Assembly (NCBI RefSeq): GCF_002812725.1
Contig: NZ_NMUN01000009.1
Span: 186,001-250,000, forward strand
Reading direction: 5' to 3'
DNA length: 64,000 bases
Origin: Microbacterium sp. BR1
GTDB lineage: Bacteria; Actinomycetota; Actinomycetes; Actinomycetales; Microbacteriaceae
In this document: positions 1 to 9,233 of the stretch, in pieces
Numbering within the stretch: the stretch's first letter is position 1
How the letters are laid out: each line of letters starts with the position of its first letter
Position numbers and translations under genes: made by a program
Notes under the pieces: model-generated
The model's input: only the letters and a program-made list of their open reading frames with translations
What the model was told of the DNA's origin: nothing
Database searches by the model: none

Positions 1-196
1 GACGTCAAAGACAAGACCTCCCCGACGCAGTCGGCTGCCTGGGGGGCCACCCACACAGCCCGTTGCCGTGCCTCAAGCGGCGGACCAGATTGACTCCCGC
101 AAGCGCATCGGAGTGTCCATCACGCGCCACCCCCCGCGCCCGCATAGAACGTGCGCTCAGGGATGTCATGCTTTGGCGATGGCTGCCACTCTTCGG

Positions 197-1594
197 TCAC
201 ATGTTGATCATGTGGCCGGCGAGGCCGTGGAAGGCTTCCTGCACGGCTTCGGACAGCGTCGGGTGCGTGTGCACGTTGCGGGCCGCTTCGAGGGCCGTGA
301 GGTCCCACTTCTGCGCGAGCGTGAGCTCGGGGAGCAACTCGGAGACGTCGGGGCCGATCAGGTGGCCACCGAGCAGCTCGAGGTGCTCGCCGTCGGCGAT
401 GAGCTTGACGAAGCCGATGGGCTCGCCGAGGCCGTTGGCCTTGCCGTTCGCGCTGAACGGGAACTTCGCGACCTTGACGTCGTAGCCGGCGTCGCGCGCC
501 TGCTGCTCGGTGAGTCCGAACGAGGCGACCTGCGGCGAGCAGAACGTCGCGCGGGGCATCATCCGGTAGTCGCCCAGCGTCTGGGTCTCGGCCTTGCCGA
601 TGGTCTCGGCGGCCACGACGCCCTGCGCCTCGGCCACGTGGGCGAGCTGCAGCTTGGCCGTGACGTCTCCGATGGCGTAGATGCCGGGGACATTGGTGCG
701 CGTGTAGTCGTCGATGTCGATCGCACCGCGGTCGGTGAGCTTCACGCCGGTGTTCTCCAGGCCGAAGCCCTCGACGTTCGCGGCGAAGCCGATCGACATG
801 AGCACCTTGTCGGCCTCGATCGACGCGGGCGCGCCGTCCTTGGGCGTGTAGGTGACGGTGACCTTGTCGCCCGAGTCCACGACGGTCTCGACCTTGGTGG
901 AGGTGAGGATGTCGACGCCGTACTTCTTGTACTGGCGCGCGATCTCCTTGGAGACGTCGACGTCCTCGTTCGGGAGCGCCCGGTCGAGGAACTCGATGAT
1001 CGTGACCTTGACGCCGTAGTTGACCATGACGAAGGCGAACTCCATGCCGATCGCGCCGGCACCGACGATGACGATCGAGCGCGGCAGCTCGCGCGTGAGG
1101 ATCTGCTCCTCGTACGTCACGACGTTGTCGCTCAGCGTGACGCCGGGAAGCAGGCGCACCTTGGAGCCGGTCGAGATGATCGCGTTGTCGAAGGTGAGCT
1201 GCTCGGTGGAGCCGTCGGCCTTCGCGACGGTGATCGTGTGCGCGTCCACGAACGAACCGCGACCCTCGTACTCGGTCACCTTGTTCTTCTTCATGAGGAA
1301 GTGGATGCCCTTGACATGCGTCTCGGCCACCGTGCGGCTGCGGTCCCACGCGGTGCCGAAGTCGAACGTCACGTCACCGGAGATGCCGAACAGCTCGGCC
1401 TGGTGGTGGAAGACGTGGGCCAGGTCGGCGTTGCGCAGGAGCGCCTTGGAGGGGATGCACCCGACGTTCAGGCACACACCGCCCCAGTACTTCTCCTCGA
1501 TGATGGCGACCGAGAGGCCGAGCTGAGCGCTGCGGACGGCTGCGACGTACCCGCCGGGGCCCGCGCCGAGAATGACGACATCGTAATGAGGCAT
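197..1594 (-). CDS. lpdA: Dihydrolipoyl dehydrogenase (E3)
   Basis: FAD/NAD-dependent E3 component that reoxidises dihydrolipoamide of 2-oxoacid dehydrogenase or glycine cleavage complexes in the cytoplasm. The 465-aa protein has the FAD dinucleotide-binding motif GAGPGG near residue 10, the redox-active disulfide GGVCLNVGC around residue 40, a second NAD-binding GAGAIG motif near 180, and a C-terminal dimerisation domain with the HTHPT active-site histidine. Length is normal for the family. The ATG at 1594 is chosen because the family sequence begins there (MPHYDVV); the frame stays open further upstream without family similarity. It is the only clearly housekeeping-type gene at the left edge, so it could be backbone or an extra copy. 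Confidence 0.95.
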   Translation of the reverse strand: MPHYDVVILGAGPGGYVAAVRSAQLGLSVAIIEEKYWGGVCLNVGCIPSKALLRNADLAHVFHHQAELFGISGDVTFDFGTAWDRSRTVAETHVKGIHFLMKKNKVTEYEGRGSFVDAHTITVAKADGSTEQLTFDNAIISTGSKVRLLPGVTLSDNVVTYEEQILTRELPRSIVIVGAGAIGMEFAFVMVNYGVKVTIIEFLDRALPNEDVDVSKEIARQYKKYGVDILTSTKVETVVDSGDKVTVTYTPKDGAPASIEADKVLMSIGFAANVEGFGLENTGVKLTDRGAIDIDDYTRTNVPGIYAIGDVTAKLQLAHVAEAQGVVAAETIGKAETQTLGDYRMMPRATFCSPQVASFGLTEQQARDAGYDVKVAKFPFSANGKANGLGEPIGFVKLIADGEHLELLGGHLIGPDVSELLPELTLAQKWDLTALEAARNVHTHPTLSEAVQEAFHGLAGHMINM

Positions 1595-1658
1595 GACCCG
1601 TGATTTGCTTCTTTCGACTCTCGAATAGGTTCGTCCTGCCCTGAACAACGGGGGCATG

Positions 1659-2363
1659 TTAGCCGATGCGCCAGCCACGGTCGACGTTAAGGCTGTGCGC
1701 GGAGACACCCCGGTTGAACAGGAGGAACTTCACGGCGTCGATGACGTCGTGAAGTTCTGCGAGCTTCCCACCGGGGGTCCGGCTTTCGTATGCTGCAACC
1801 GCTTCAGGTCGCGAAGCCCAGAAGGGGCTGTCGCCGATTATCCCCGGATGGAGAGCGTTGACCCGGATGGGTGCAAGCTCATGCGCCAAGGTGTTCATTA
1901 GCCCATCGATGCCGCCATTGACCGTGGACACTGTGGTGGATCCCGGGTACGGTGCGTCCTTGGCGCGGCCCCCAAACAGGACGATACCGGAGTCCACTGA
2001 CGGCTCGATGCGGTCAACGAGTGTGTGGACGGTTTCGGCGTAGCCAATCAGTTTAAGGGTGATGAGTCTCCTCGCACGAGCGAGGTTGTAGTCACGGATG
2101 GTATTCGCATCGCGCTCGATCGCGCTGAGCACGATTCCATTAAGGCGGCCGATGCCGTCCAGTTGCGCAGCGATGCCTTCCGGCTCGGACAGGTCCAGGG
2201 CGATTCCGTGCGCCAAGGGGCCGAGCTCGGCCGCGACAGATTCAGCTGTCTGTCTACTTCGGCTGGTCACGATGACACGGTCACCGCTGGCCACGAGGTC
2301 CTTTGCTAGTTCCAGCCCAATCCCGCTCGAACTCCCAGCAATGAGCACCGTACGATCAGTCAC
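1659..2363 (-). CDS. SDR-family oxidoreductase with degenerate active site
   Basis: A 234-aa short-chain dehydrogenase/reductase with a Rossmann nucleotide-binding motif (AGSSSGIG) at the N-terminus and the family's NALHPG segment near the C-terminus. In the usual YxxxK position the sequence reads VSTVN, so the catalytic tyrosine is V and the lysine is N by alignment to classical SDRs. Either another residue does catalysis or the protein only binds cofactor. The GTG at 2363 is preferred over upstream ATG 2399 because AAAGGAGAG lies just upstream. It is the last gene of the leftward operon that starts with RidA (5061), and so probably belongs to the same pathway. Confidence 0.85.
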   Translation of the reverse strand: MTDRTVLIAGSSSGIGLELAKDLVASGDRVIVTSRSRQTAESVAAELGPLAHGIALDLSEPEGIAAQLDGIGRLNGIVLSAIERDANTIRDYNLARARRLITLKLIGYAETVHTLVDRIEPSVDSGIVLFGGRAKDAPYPGSTTVSTVNGGIDGLMNTLAHELAPIRVNALHPGIIGDSPFWASRPEAVAAYESRTPGGKLAELHDVIDAVKFLLFNRGVSAHSLNVDRGWRIG

Positions 2364-2432
2364 GATCTCTCCTTTGATTGGACGACTGCTCCCTGACATC
2401 CGGGAGCATCCCTCTGCAATTCGGGTAACGCA

Positions 2433-3296
2433 TCACAGTAGGTTTCGTCTCGTGACTTCTGCGATAGCGCCCCAGTCGGATGTCGCGAGCTCAGGATCGG
2501 CTAGGGCTCGTTCGAAGACCGAGAACAGGGCGGGCATCGTGGCGGGCTTCACGCCGCCGGCCTCGGCGAGGTCTCGAGCCAGGCCGAGGTCTTTGTACCC
2601 GAGCGCCATCGAAAAGGCCGGCGGCGTGTGTCTGTGCGCGGCGATCTCTCGCCCGTACTCTGTGTAGGCCACGCCGGCGAAGAGGCTGCTAGTGAGCAAC
2701 TCGACGAACACTGAGGGATCGACGCCGCGCCTTTCGACCATCGTGACCGATTCGCCTAGAGCCTGCAACACGTGGATGAGGTTGTAATTGACCGCGACCT
2801 TGACCGCATTCGCGTCGGAGGGGACTTGCCCGATCCGCCAGACTCGTTTGCCTATCTGATTCAGATGAGGCAACACCGCGTCGATGTGGTCGCTGGCACC
2901 CGCGGCGAGCAGGTGCAGCTGCCCTGCGGCTGCCGCGGACGGGCGACCGAGAACGGGGCTGGACACATATCCCGCGCCGGCCGCGGCGAATCTTCCCGTG
3001 AGTTGGTCAGCCGCTGTCGGGCTGATCGAGGCCAGATTCACATGGATGCGGCCCGTTCTTGTCGTTCCATCGTTCAGAACCTCTTCTGCAGCCTGATCGT
3101 TGGCGAGCATGCTGAAGGATATATCTGCAGCGAGCGCCTCAGACGGCGTCGCCACCGGCACAGCACCGATGGCCACGAGATCTGCGAGGGGGCCGGGGGA
3201 TCTGTTCCAGACCAACACACTGTTTCCTGCGGCGATGAGTCGAGCCGCGATCTTTGACCCCATCGCGCCGACTCCGAGAAAACCGAGAGTCGTCAC
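2433..3296 (-). CDS. NAD(P)-dependent 3-hydroxyisobutyrate dehydrogenase-like oxidoreductase
   Basis: A 287-aa beta-hydroxyacid dehydrogenase. It has the N-terminal Rossmann motif GFLGVGAMG, then the helical 6-phosphogluconate dehydrogenase-like C-terminal domain with the conserved catalytic lysine in NAVKVAVN. Family members oxidise 3-hydroxyisobutyrate, tartronate semialdehyde and similar 3-hydroxyacids, or reduce imines; the substrate here is unknown. The GTG at 3296 overlaps the stop of the M24 gene by 4 nt (GTGA) with GGGGAC upstream, so translation is probably coupled; an ATG at 3314 has no ribosome site. Third gene of the RidA/M24/dehydrogenase/SDR operon. Confidence 0.88.
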   Translation of the reverse strand: MTTLGFLGVGAMGSKIAARLIAAGNSVLVWNRSPGPLADLVAIGAVPVATPSEALAADISFSMLANDQAAEEVLNDGTTRTGRIHVNLASISPTAADQLTGRFAAAGAGYVSSPVLGRPSAAAAGQLHLLAAGASDHIDAVLPHLNQIGKRVWRIGQVPSDANAVKVAVNYNLIHVLQALGESVTMVERRGVDPSVFVELLTSSLFAGVAYTEYGREIAAHRHTPPAFSMALGYKDLGLARDLAEAGGVKPATMPALFSVFERALADPELATSDWGAIAEVTRRNLL

Positions 3297-4675
3297 GACT
3301 GACCGCGTCCCCATGTCGTGTTCAGGTGCGACTGACTATCACGATTGGTGTTGAGTGGACCATCGATCGTGTAGTACTGACGGCCGGCGACGATGAGCTC
3401 CTCCGCAGGGAACTTGGTGATGACTTCGCATCCATCGGCGGTGACGACAAGCTCCTCCTCGATCCGCGCGGCTCCCCACCCATCCGCTGAAGGCCAGTAG
3501 GTCTCCAGCGCAAACACCATGCCCTCCTCGATCGTCTCTGGATGATCGAACGAGGTCAACCGTGAGAAGATTGGCTTCTCCCAGATCGACAGCCCTACGC
3601 CATGCCCGTACTGCAAGGCGAAGGCTTCCATCTCGTTGGCGAAGCCGAACTCCTGTGCCTCGGGCCACACTGCCACGATGTCGGCCGTCGTCGCCCCTGG
3701 CTTCACGAGGGCGATCGCGCGGTCCATATACTCCCGAGCACGTGTGTAGGCGTCGCGCTGCTTGCTTGAGGCGGAGCCCACAGCGAATGTGCGGTAGTAA
3801 CACGTGCGGTAGCCGTTCCAACTGTGCAGGATGTCGAAGAACGCCGGGTCGCCGGGCCTGATGAGCCTGTCCGAGAAGACGTGCGGATGCGGCGAGCAGC
3901 GCTCACCCGAGATTGCGTTGACTCCCTCGACGTACTCCGAGCCAAGGTCATAAAGCGTCTTTGCGACCACCCCGACGGCCTCGTTCTCCCTCACGCCAGG
4001 ACGTAGGAACCGGTGTAGCTCCTCGTATGCGGCATCGACCATCGATGCAGCCTGGGTGAGCAAGCGAATCTCGTCGGGTGTTTTGATGCGCCGCGCCTCC
4101 ATGAACACCTGCTGGCCGTCGACGACCTCGATGCCCTCCTTCTGCAGGGCGATCAGCACAGGAAGCTCGATCACGTCGACCCCGAGGGGCGCGTGGGCGA
4201 GTCCGAACTTCTCGAGTTCGCGCTTGATCTTCTTTGCCAGATCGGTCGCCATCTCGGCGTCCGGCGGGAAGGCGCCTCGCAGCGTCGAAAGACCCGCTCG
4301 TGCGCCTGACTCCAGTCGTGGCCGCTTGGCGCCCTCGTGGGGCGCGTGTGGGTCCGCGTCCATTTCGGATGTCGTTACGTCCAACCAGGGGTTGTACAGT
4401 GCGTGGTGCTTGGCCGCCGAACCGAAGTCCCACACGATCGGATCGGTGTTACGGGTGAGTAGGGCGAACCGGATCAACTTGTCCATCGCCCACGTGCCGA
4501 TATGCGTCGCGCTCATATAGCGGATGTTCGAGAAGTCGAAGGCCAAGACTGCGCCCAAATCGGATCGATTGAGTTGCTCCTTCAGCCTTCTTAAGCGCGC
4601 ATCCCGTAGTCGCTCGAAGTCAACACGCGCTTCCCAGTCGACCGCATTGGTTCCTGTTGTTCCGGTGTTCTTCAT
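3293..4675 (-). CDS. M24 (creatinase / Xaa-Pro dipeptidase / DddP-like) family protein
   Basis: A 460-aa pita-bread-fold protein with the creatinase N-terminal domain (residues about 30-190) and the M24 catalytic domain after it. The C-terminal HGVGL, ALETYW and ARIEEE segments carry the His/Glu positions used for metal binding. The first metal Asp is present (FFDI), but where M24 peptidases have the second Asp (GYxxDxxRT) the sequence reads GYRTCYYRT, so that ligand appears replaced. The protein may therefore act like creatinase or DddP on a small molecule rather than as a two-metal peptidase. Its ATG overlaps the RidA stop (TGATG). The partner RidA, which hydrolyses imines, fits breakdown of an N-containing compound; this role is inference. 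Confidence 0.85.
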   Translation of the reverse strand: MKNTGTTGTNAVDWEARVDFERLRDARLRRLKEQLNRSDLGAVLAFDFSNIRYMSATHIGTWAMDKLIRFALLTRNTDPIVWDFGSAAKHHALYNPWLDVTTSEMDADPHAPHEGAKRPRLESGARAGLSTLRGAFPPDAEMATDLAKKIKRELEKFGLAHAPLGVDVIELPVLIALQKEGIEVVDGQQVFMEARRIKTPDEIRLLTQAASMVDAAYEELHRFLRPGVRENEAVGVVAKTLYDLGSEYVEGVNAISGERCSPHPHVFSDRLIRPGDPAFFDILHSWNGYRTCYYRTFAVGSASSKQRDAYTRAREYMDRAIALVKPGATTADIVAVWPEAQEFGFANEMEAFALQYGHGVGLSIWEKPIFSRLTSFDHPETIEEGMVFALETYWPSADGWGAARIEEELVVTADGCEVITKFPAEELIVAGRQYYTIDGPLNTNRDSQSHLNTTWGRGQS

Positions 4676-5061
4676 CAGATTGCAGCGATCGCGTCAATCT
4701 CGATGGAGGCGCCCTTGAAGAGCGAGTACACCCCGATCACGGTGCTCGCAGACGGCTCGTCGACTCTGACAACCCGGTCGCGCGTGTCCCGCCAGATCCC
4801 CAGCTTCTCCTGATCCAGTTCGGTGATGTAGACATTGACGCGGACGAGGTCATCGAATGACGCACCGCCCGCCTTGAGAGCGCGTTCGAGCTCAAGGTAG
4901 GTGAGTTCGATCGCGCGCGCGAAGTCCGCGGGCACCGAGCCGTCCTCTTCGAAGCCCACCGCGCCCGATACGAATAGCAAGTCCCCGGCGCTGACCTTGA
5001 CACTGTCGGCGATACCCGGGATGACGGGCGCTGGATTGTGAGTGATTCGTCCGTTGGCCAT
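4675..5061 (-). CDS. RidA family (YjgF/UK114) enamine/imine deaminase-like protein
   Basis: A 128-aa RidA-family protein that spans the whole compact domain. Members form trimers that hydrolyse reactive imine/enamine intermediates, or act in specific catabolic routes. The segment FVSGAVGFEEDGS and the C-terminal ASIEIDAIAAI match the family core. The ATG at 5061 has a strong TGAGGAG site 5 nt upstream, so the GTG two codons earlier is not used. It is the first gene of a four-gene leftward operon whose junctions overlap by a few bases. The XRE-cupin gene upstream points the same way and may control it. Confidence 0.9.
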   Translation of the reverse strand: MANGRITHNPAPVIPGIADSVKVSAGDLLFVSGAVGFEEDGSVPADFARAIELTYLELERALKAGGASFDDLVRVNVYITELDQEKLGIWRDTRDRVVRVDEPSASTVIGVYSLFKGASIEIDAIAAI

Positions 5062-5186
5062 GTCCACTCCTCAGAAGGTGAGAGGGAGGACCGTCCGCCG
5101 CGTCGACGTACTCGAGAGCTCCCTAGATCTGTTCAGTCAGAACGATCATACATGGATCCAATTGTGAAGTGGTACTCAAATCCCCC

Positions 5187-5879
5187 TCAGGCCCGCGGTG
5201 GGATTATCGTGTCGTCCTGGCGCAGAACCTGACGCACGGATTGCAGTCGATTGATGTGCGCGGGTGCCGGCTGCCCGTCGAACTGTAGAGGACTCTCGCC
5301 CAGCGGCCCTGTCACGAACCAGATCCCACGAGCCGCCCGGTCCGTGTCGTTGCGGTACAGGTGCGGACGGTGCGAGTCGAAGCATATTGAGTCACCCACA
5401 TGCAATGTGAACGAGTCGAAATCGAGGAGGAGCGTCAACTCACCCTCTATCAGATACCCGTACTCGGTCCCAGAATGTCGCATGAGCTTGCCTTCGGCTG
5501 AACTGGATGCACCCGGCTCATACGTCATAATCAGCGGATCGACCCCACGGTGCCCGGCATTCGCGAGTCGCTCCCAGGTGACACCGTTTTCCATCTCGAT
5601 GGTGGGATTCGCCTCTGCGCGTTGTACTCCGAGGCGCTGAATCTCCCGCAGCGCAGCGGTCGGCGCGGCATCCGACGGGACGATCCCCAGCAGCTCGTCC
5701 AGGGATACGTTGAGGTGCGACACAAGTGCGTACAGCGTCGTGACGGAAGGATGGATCTTCCCAGTTTCTACTTGCGAGAGCATGCTCGGGGAGACCCCTA
5801 TCGCTGAGGCAACCGCACGCAGACTCAGCTTCTGCTCTTCACGTGTTGCGCGGAGTCGTCGGCCCAGTTGCTCCTTCAT
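5187..5879 (-). CDS. XRE-family transcriptional regulator with C-terminal cupin
   Basis: A 230-aa two-domain regulator. Residues about 5-65 form an XRE helix-turn-helix (LSLRAVASAIGVSPSMLSQ) and residues about 125-200 form a cupin barrel (SGTEYGYLIEGELTLLL), the usual small-molecule sensor domain. Such proteins commonly control adjacent catabolic operons. ATG 5879 has an excellent AGGAGGAGAC site; longer upstream reading has no family similarity. It lies between the RidA operon (same strand, 125 bp downstream) and the divergent enoyl-CoA hydratase gene, so the 244-bp region 5880-6123 probably holds promoters for both directions. Confidence 0.9.
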   Translation of the reverse strand: MKEQLGRRLRATREEQKLSLRAVASAIGVSPSMLSQVETGKIHPSVTTLYALVSHLNVSLDELLGIVPSDAAPTAALREIQRLGVQRAEANPTIEMENGVTWERLANAGHRGVDPLIMTYEPGASSSAEGKLMRHSGTEYGYLIEGELTLLLDFDSFTLHVGDSICFDSHRPHLYRNDTDRAARGIWFVTGPLGESPLQFDGQPAPAHINRLQSVRQVLRQDDTIIPPRA

Positions 5880-6123
5880 GTCTCCTCCTCCATCTCTGGT
5901 CGGTTCGATCACAGGTGCGGAAGACGGAAGGTATTGAGTGTCGCTTCCGGACTTCGGCGGTTCGGGCTGGTTGGCGGTGTCCACACTCCGAGAATAGCGT
6001 CCTGCTGTCGTAGAACTGTCCAGGCGTTCAGTGTTCCTTGACGCACCGAACGCCTTCTGCGAGGCTGGACGGGCTACTGGGCGCGTTGCGTGGCCCGGAG
6101 GAATCTCATCGAAGGAGAGACTA

Positions 6124-6807
6124 ATGACTGACGATGTTCGCATTGCGACCGTGGAAATCGCGGGCCCCGGGCGGAATCTTCTCAATCCCGAGGTGCTCCA
6201 GAGCATCGAGGACCAACTAATCGCTGCGGCAAATGACGCGGCGGTGGCCGGCATCATACTGACCGGAGCCGGCGACGATGCGTTCTGCGGCGGCCTTGAT
6301 GTGCCGGCGATCAAGGCCGGCGCTGATCCCGTTCCCTTTTACCAGGGCTTGATCCGCGTGCTCAAGCTGCTGCCGACCTTGCCGAAGCCCGTTGCCGCAG
6401 CCGTGAACGGAGACGCTCTGGCGGGCGGCGCAGGATTCGTTGCTGCCGTTGACTATGTCGTCTCCGTCCCGGACGCGAAGATCGGCTCTTACGAAGTCAG
6501 CGTCGGAGTATGGCCGATCGTCGCTCAAGTCGCCCTCATCAAGAGGCTTGGGGCCCGTGCTGCGATCGAGAACATCGCCAGCGGCGAGCCGTTCACGGCG
6601 GAACGCGCGCGGGAGGTCGGGTTGGTCAATGCGCTCGCACCTGCTGACAGGGTCATCCAGGCAACCGAGGACTGGCTTCGATTGGTCGCCCGCGGCGGTG
6701 CCACGGTTGCCGGCGGGCGCCCGTCTGTCTATCAGGTCGAAGAGATGGCCTATGGCGATGCACTGGACGCGGCGCTGCACAGCATCACTGCGGCCTACGC
6801 CAAGTAG
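6124..6807 (+). CDS. Enoyl-CoA hydratase/isomerase family protein
   Basis: A 227-aa crotonase-fold protein, somewhat short for the family (about 255). The oxyanion-hole segments GAGDDAFCGGLD and NGDALAGGAGF are present, and a Glu occurs in the position of the second catalytic acid (SYEVSVGVWP). Members hydrate, isomerise or hydrolyse acyl-CoA thioesters. ATG 6124 has GAAGGAGAG upstream. It is transcribed divergently from the XRE-cupin regulator and ends in a strong hairpin shared with the convergent flavin reductase gene. Substrate unknown; a role in the neighbouring catabolic pathway is inferred from position. Confidence 0.87.
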   Translation: MTDDVRIATVEIAGPGRNLLNPEVLQSIEDQLIAAANDAAVAGIILTGAGDDAFCGGLDVPAIKAGADPVPFYQGLIRVLKLLPTLPKPVAAAVNGDALAGGAGFVAAVDYVVSVPDAKIGSYEVSVGVWPIVAQVALIKRLGARAAIENIASGEPFTAERAREVGLVNALAPADRVIQATEDWLRLVARGGATVAGGRPSVYQVEEMAYGDALDAALHSITAAYAK

Positions 6808-6862
6808 CACACACGTTTCAGGCGGTGGACGAGCTTTCGTCCACCGCCTGAAACGTGGGTGC
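6807..6862. terminator. Long bidirectional terminator hairpin
   Basis: Arms 6807-6832 and 6837-6862 pair over 26 bp with one mismatch around a GCTT loop; the inner 20 bp are perfect. It sits between two convergent genes and is symmetric, so it could stop transcription both ways. There is no T tract. Confidence 0.8.
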
Positions 6863-6880
6863 TACCGGTCAATCCTGATT

Positions 6881-7465
6881 TCAGATAATTGCTGAGCGCT
6901 CTCCGACCTGGTGCCAGCTTCGGTTCATGAAGACGAGTCCTTCGCGCTCCGGTTGCTGATCGAGTTCTGCCGCCGTGTAGTTCGACTCGATCGCCTGTGC
7001 GATCACGATGGTCGATCCGCTCGCCTCCAGCCGATTCACCACCCGCGCGCGGATCCACGTGCGAACCGCATCAAACACCACTTCCCCGGTTGGGAGGCGG
7101 GACCAGATGGTCGAGTCCGCGAATCGGTCGATTCCGCTCGTCGCGCCAAGTTTGGCGATCTCGATGCTGTCTGGGCCGATGAAGTGGACGACGACAGTAT
7201 TGGCATCTTTCAGGATGCGCGCACTCGAGGACGACGATGACACGGAGAAGATTAGCAGCGGCGGATCGGCGCTCATAGAGGCGACCGATGTGGCCGTGAG
7301 GGCGACTGGGCCGGTTCCTGCGTCTGCCGTTATGACGGTCACGCCAGCAGGATGCCGACGGAAGATCGCCCGGAAATCGTCTGCGGAGAGCGTGTCCAGG
7401 ACCAGAGCGCCACCCCCACTGCTCGACTCCTGCGCGTGCTTCGGGGTAGGGCTTTCTGACGTCAT
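6881..7465 (-). CDS. Flavin reductase family protein (FMN-binding split barrel)
   Basis: A 194-aa protein of the NAD(P)H:flavin oxidoreductase family that supplies reduced FMN/FAD to two-component monooxygenases. The core FRRHPAGVTVITADAGTGPVA and the TATSVASMSADPPLLIFSV segment are characteristic. The GDH motif seen near the C-terminus in many members reads SGST here. ATG 7465 is favoured because the only AAGG-type site sits about 9 nt upstream; ATG 7477 would abut it. It is the likely electron donor for the two acyl-CoA-dehydrogenase-fold monooxygenases at 9234 and 11162. Confidence 0.88.
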   Translation of the reverse strand: MTSESPTPKHAQESSSGGGALVLDTLSADDFRAIFRRHPAGVTVITADAGTGPVALTATSVASMSADPPLLIFSVSSSSSSARILKDANTVVVHFIGPDSIEIAKLGATSGIDRFADSTIWSRLPTGEVVFDAVRTWIRARVVNRLEASGSTIVIAQAIESNYTAAELDQQPEREGLVFMNRSWHQVGERSAII

Positions 7466-7486
7466 GACTTCTACCATCCTTGGTGT

Positions 7487-7613
7487 GTGTCCAGCCGGTT
7501 CTCGTATGTGCCATCGCAGCGAACACTTTATTGTGACTTCTCACATCCGGGCCTTGTGTCCAGCCAGCATTTCAAGACCGGCTCGTCGCAGCGACCTGTG
7601 TTTATTCTGACTT
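7487..7613. repeat. Imperfect direct repeat upstream of the flavin reductase
   Basis: TGTGTCCAGCC occurs at 7487-7497 and 7556-7566. Each copy is followed by TCGCAGCGA and then TTTATTGTGACT (7527-7538) or TTTATTCTGACT (7601-7612). The reverse complement of TTTATTGTGACT also occurs at 10677-10688, upstream of the monooxygenase. Possible operator half-sites; no regulator is proven. Confidence 0.5.
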
Positions 7614-8502
7614 ACTTTTTATCGGAAGTCCAGCCTTGTGCGCGGGGTTGAGTTTGACGAATCACCGAGTCAGGTCGCTGTGAGGGCCGTCCCTCCCGCT
7701 AGTCGCCGGACTGTTGATCTGACCGATCAGGATGGTGTCGGCGACGATTACTCGGGGCTTGTCGACGCGAGTCCGGTTGGGGCCGGCTGTCTACGCAGGG
7801 GCGGTCCCGTCACGAACCGCGGTGCCCAGATCATCGGCGTCCACACGGGAGAACCTGGGTGTCCCTTAGCGTCGGGCGACGACGTGAAACGGGGCGCCCC
7901 ATGACTCTCCGCCCGATAGCGAGCGCCTCTGCCCTGCGGGTGACGATGCGTCATAGACACCACGAAGACCTACCAGCCGGGGCCGCTCCCGCGAACAGGA
8001 CACACTCGATGTCGTCTTGGCTGCGCCCGACCGCCTCGAGGCAGTCAACCCCACACGCGAAGCAATTGCGTTCGCCGCCGCATGGAAAGCACCCGAAGCC
8101 AGGAGAGTCGGAAGCCGTTTCTGCGCCAGGCCGTCCCCGCGCGCCCGCAAGGCTGGATCAGCTGGAACGATCGCCGACCGCTTGCGCGAAGCGCGTTAGC
8201 GCCACTCCCACCACACAGTGGGAAGTGCCTCGAGCGCCGCGACGGCCTCGTACGACCAGGAGCCGGCAAGGTCGAGCGTGGCGCCGGTCGCTTCGTGCTC
8301 GCGCAGTTCGAGGAGTTCAGCGTCGAGAATCGAGGGATCTTCACCCCGGCGACGCGCTCGATCCCTCGTCGATCCGCGCGAGCAGGGAGACGGGTGCTGC
8401 ATCCGTCCGCTATCCGAGCAGGAGGTAGGACATCGTCATCGCACCAGTTCGCTATCCGGTGCCCGGCATCTTGCCAGGCTCGTCCGGGTCGGACGAGAGG
8501 TC
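7614..8502. other. Non-coding or fully decayed stretch
   Basis: No convincing gene on either strand: open frames here are short, arginine-rich and start without ribosome sites. The segment leads into recognisable polyprenyl synthase remnants, so it probably contains further decayed coding DNA that I cannot identify. Confidence 0.5.
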
Positions 8503-8661
8503 AATGGCATCTACCTCAAGGTACTCACCGACAAGACTGGTTCGCTCATCGCCGCGGCTGCGCAATCGGGTCTGATTTTCGCGATGGGCCCGGCAGAGCT
8601 CGAACGGCCGGTCGTCGTGTTTGGGGAGAAGGACGGGGTCGCGTTCCAGCTGCTCGACGGC
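8503..8661 (+). pseudogene. Polyprenyl diphosphate synthase remnant, C-terminal part
   Basis: The frame encodes YLKVLTDKTGSLIAAAAQSG followed by FGEKDGVAFQLLDG. This matches the middle-to-C-terminal part of (all-E)-polyprenyl diphosphate synthases, where the lysine-rich KTGSLI segment precedes the second Asp-rich motif. The expected DDxxD is broken after FQLLD. There is no start and no intact continuation. Such enzymes make the isoprenoid side chain of menaquinone. It lies upstream of a separate N-terminal remnant in the same orientation. Confidence 0.75.
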
Positions 8662-8754
8662 TCGAAAACATGGTCGTGGACGCGAATTCATCGCTCGCCC
8701 TGCCGAGCGATGATCTGGTTCGCGCGAGAGAACAGCGAGTCGCCGGTGAGGATC

Positions 8755-9075
8755 GCGACGTTGTTGGCCCTCGCGCGCGTCGACCGCCTCGTCAAAGAGG
8801 TGGGCGTCACCGACCGAATTGCCGACGCCGCGAGCCGCTACCTCTATGAAGCCGTCGGCAAGCGGGTGCGGCCGGCGTTGGCGCTCATCACCGCAGCTGG
8901 ACGATGTTGAGTATCGATGTCATCGAGGACGCGACAGCACTCGAGATGATGCACCTCGGTTCGCTGTACCACCACGATGTGAAGGATGCCCCTGACAAAA
9001 TGCCGTGCGGTACCCAGTGCGCACGCAGTTTGGCCCGCCTTCACCAGCGATGCGAGTTCGCTGGATCGCTATGCG
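8755..9075 (+). pseudogene. Polyprenyl diphosphate synthase remnant, N-terminal part, frameshifted
   Basis: Three consecutive frames are needed to read the family. The first gives SRYLYEAVGKRVRPALALIT (about 8835-8900), the second ATALEMMHLGSLYHHDV (about 8922-8975), and the third RAVPSAHAVW (about 8992-9030). Together they match the GGKRxRP motif, the first Asp-rich region (here HHDVKD instead of DDxxD) and the RRGxPSAH motif of polyprenyl synthases. It breaks off by about 9075. The order C-terminal remnant then N-terminal remnant means either two tandem decayed genes or a rearrangement. Confidence 0.75.
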
Positions 9076-9233
9076 GTGAGTGTGCGGGCGAAGAGACCCC
9101 AGTCCGGCGAGGAGAAGCGGTTATTGCTTTGGACGTCTCCCTTCTCGTTCGGCCATATGGATCCAAATGCCGATTGTTGGGGGAGGGGCTGGTTCGGGAT
9201 CGAAGTGGCTCCCATCCCGAACCAGCCGGGGGC

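Noticed and set aside
68..1603. Long open frame antisense to lpdA (511 aa)
   Set aside because: Repetitive DV/GL/RD composition and no family similarity: a GC-bias shadow of the clear lpdA gene.
8082..8849. 255-aa forward frame over the polyprenyl synthase remnants
   Set aside because: Arg-rich composition and overlap with a different frame that carries recognisable family motifs.
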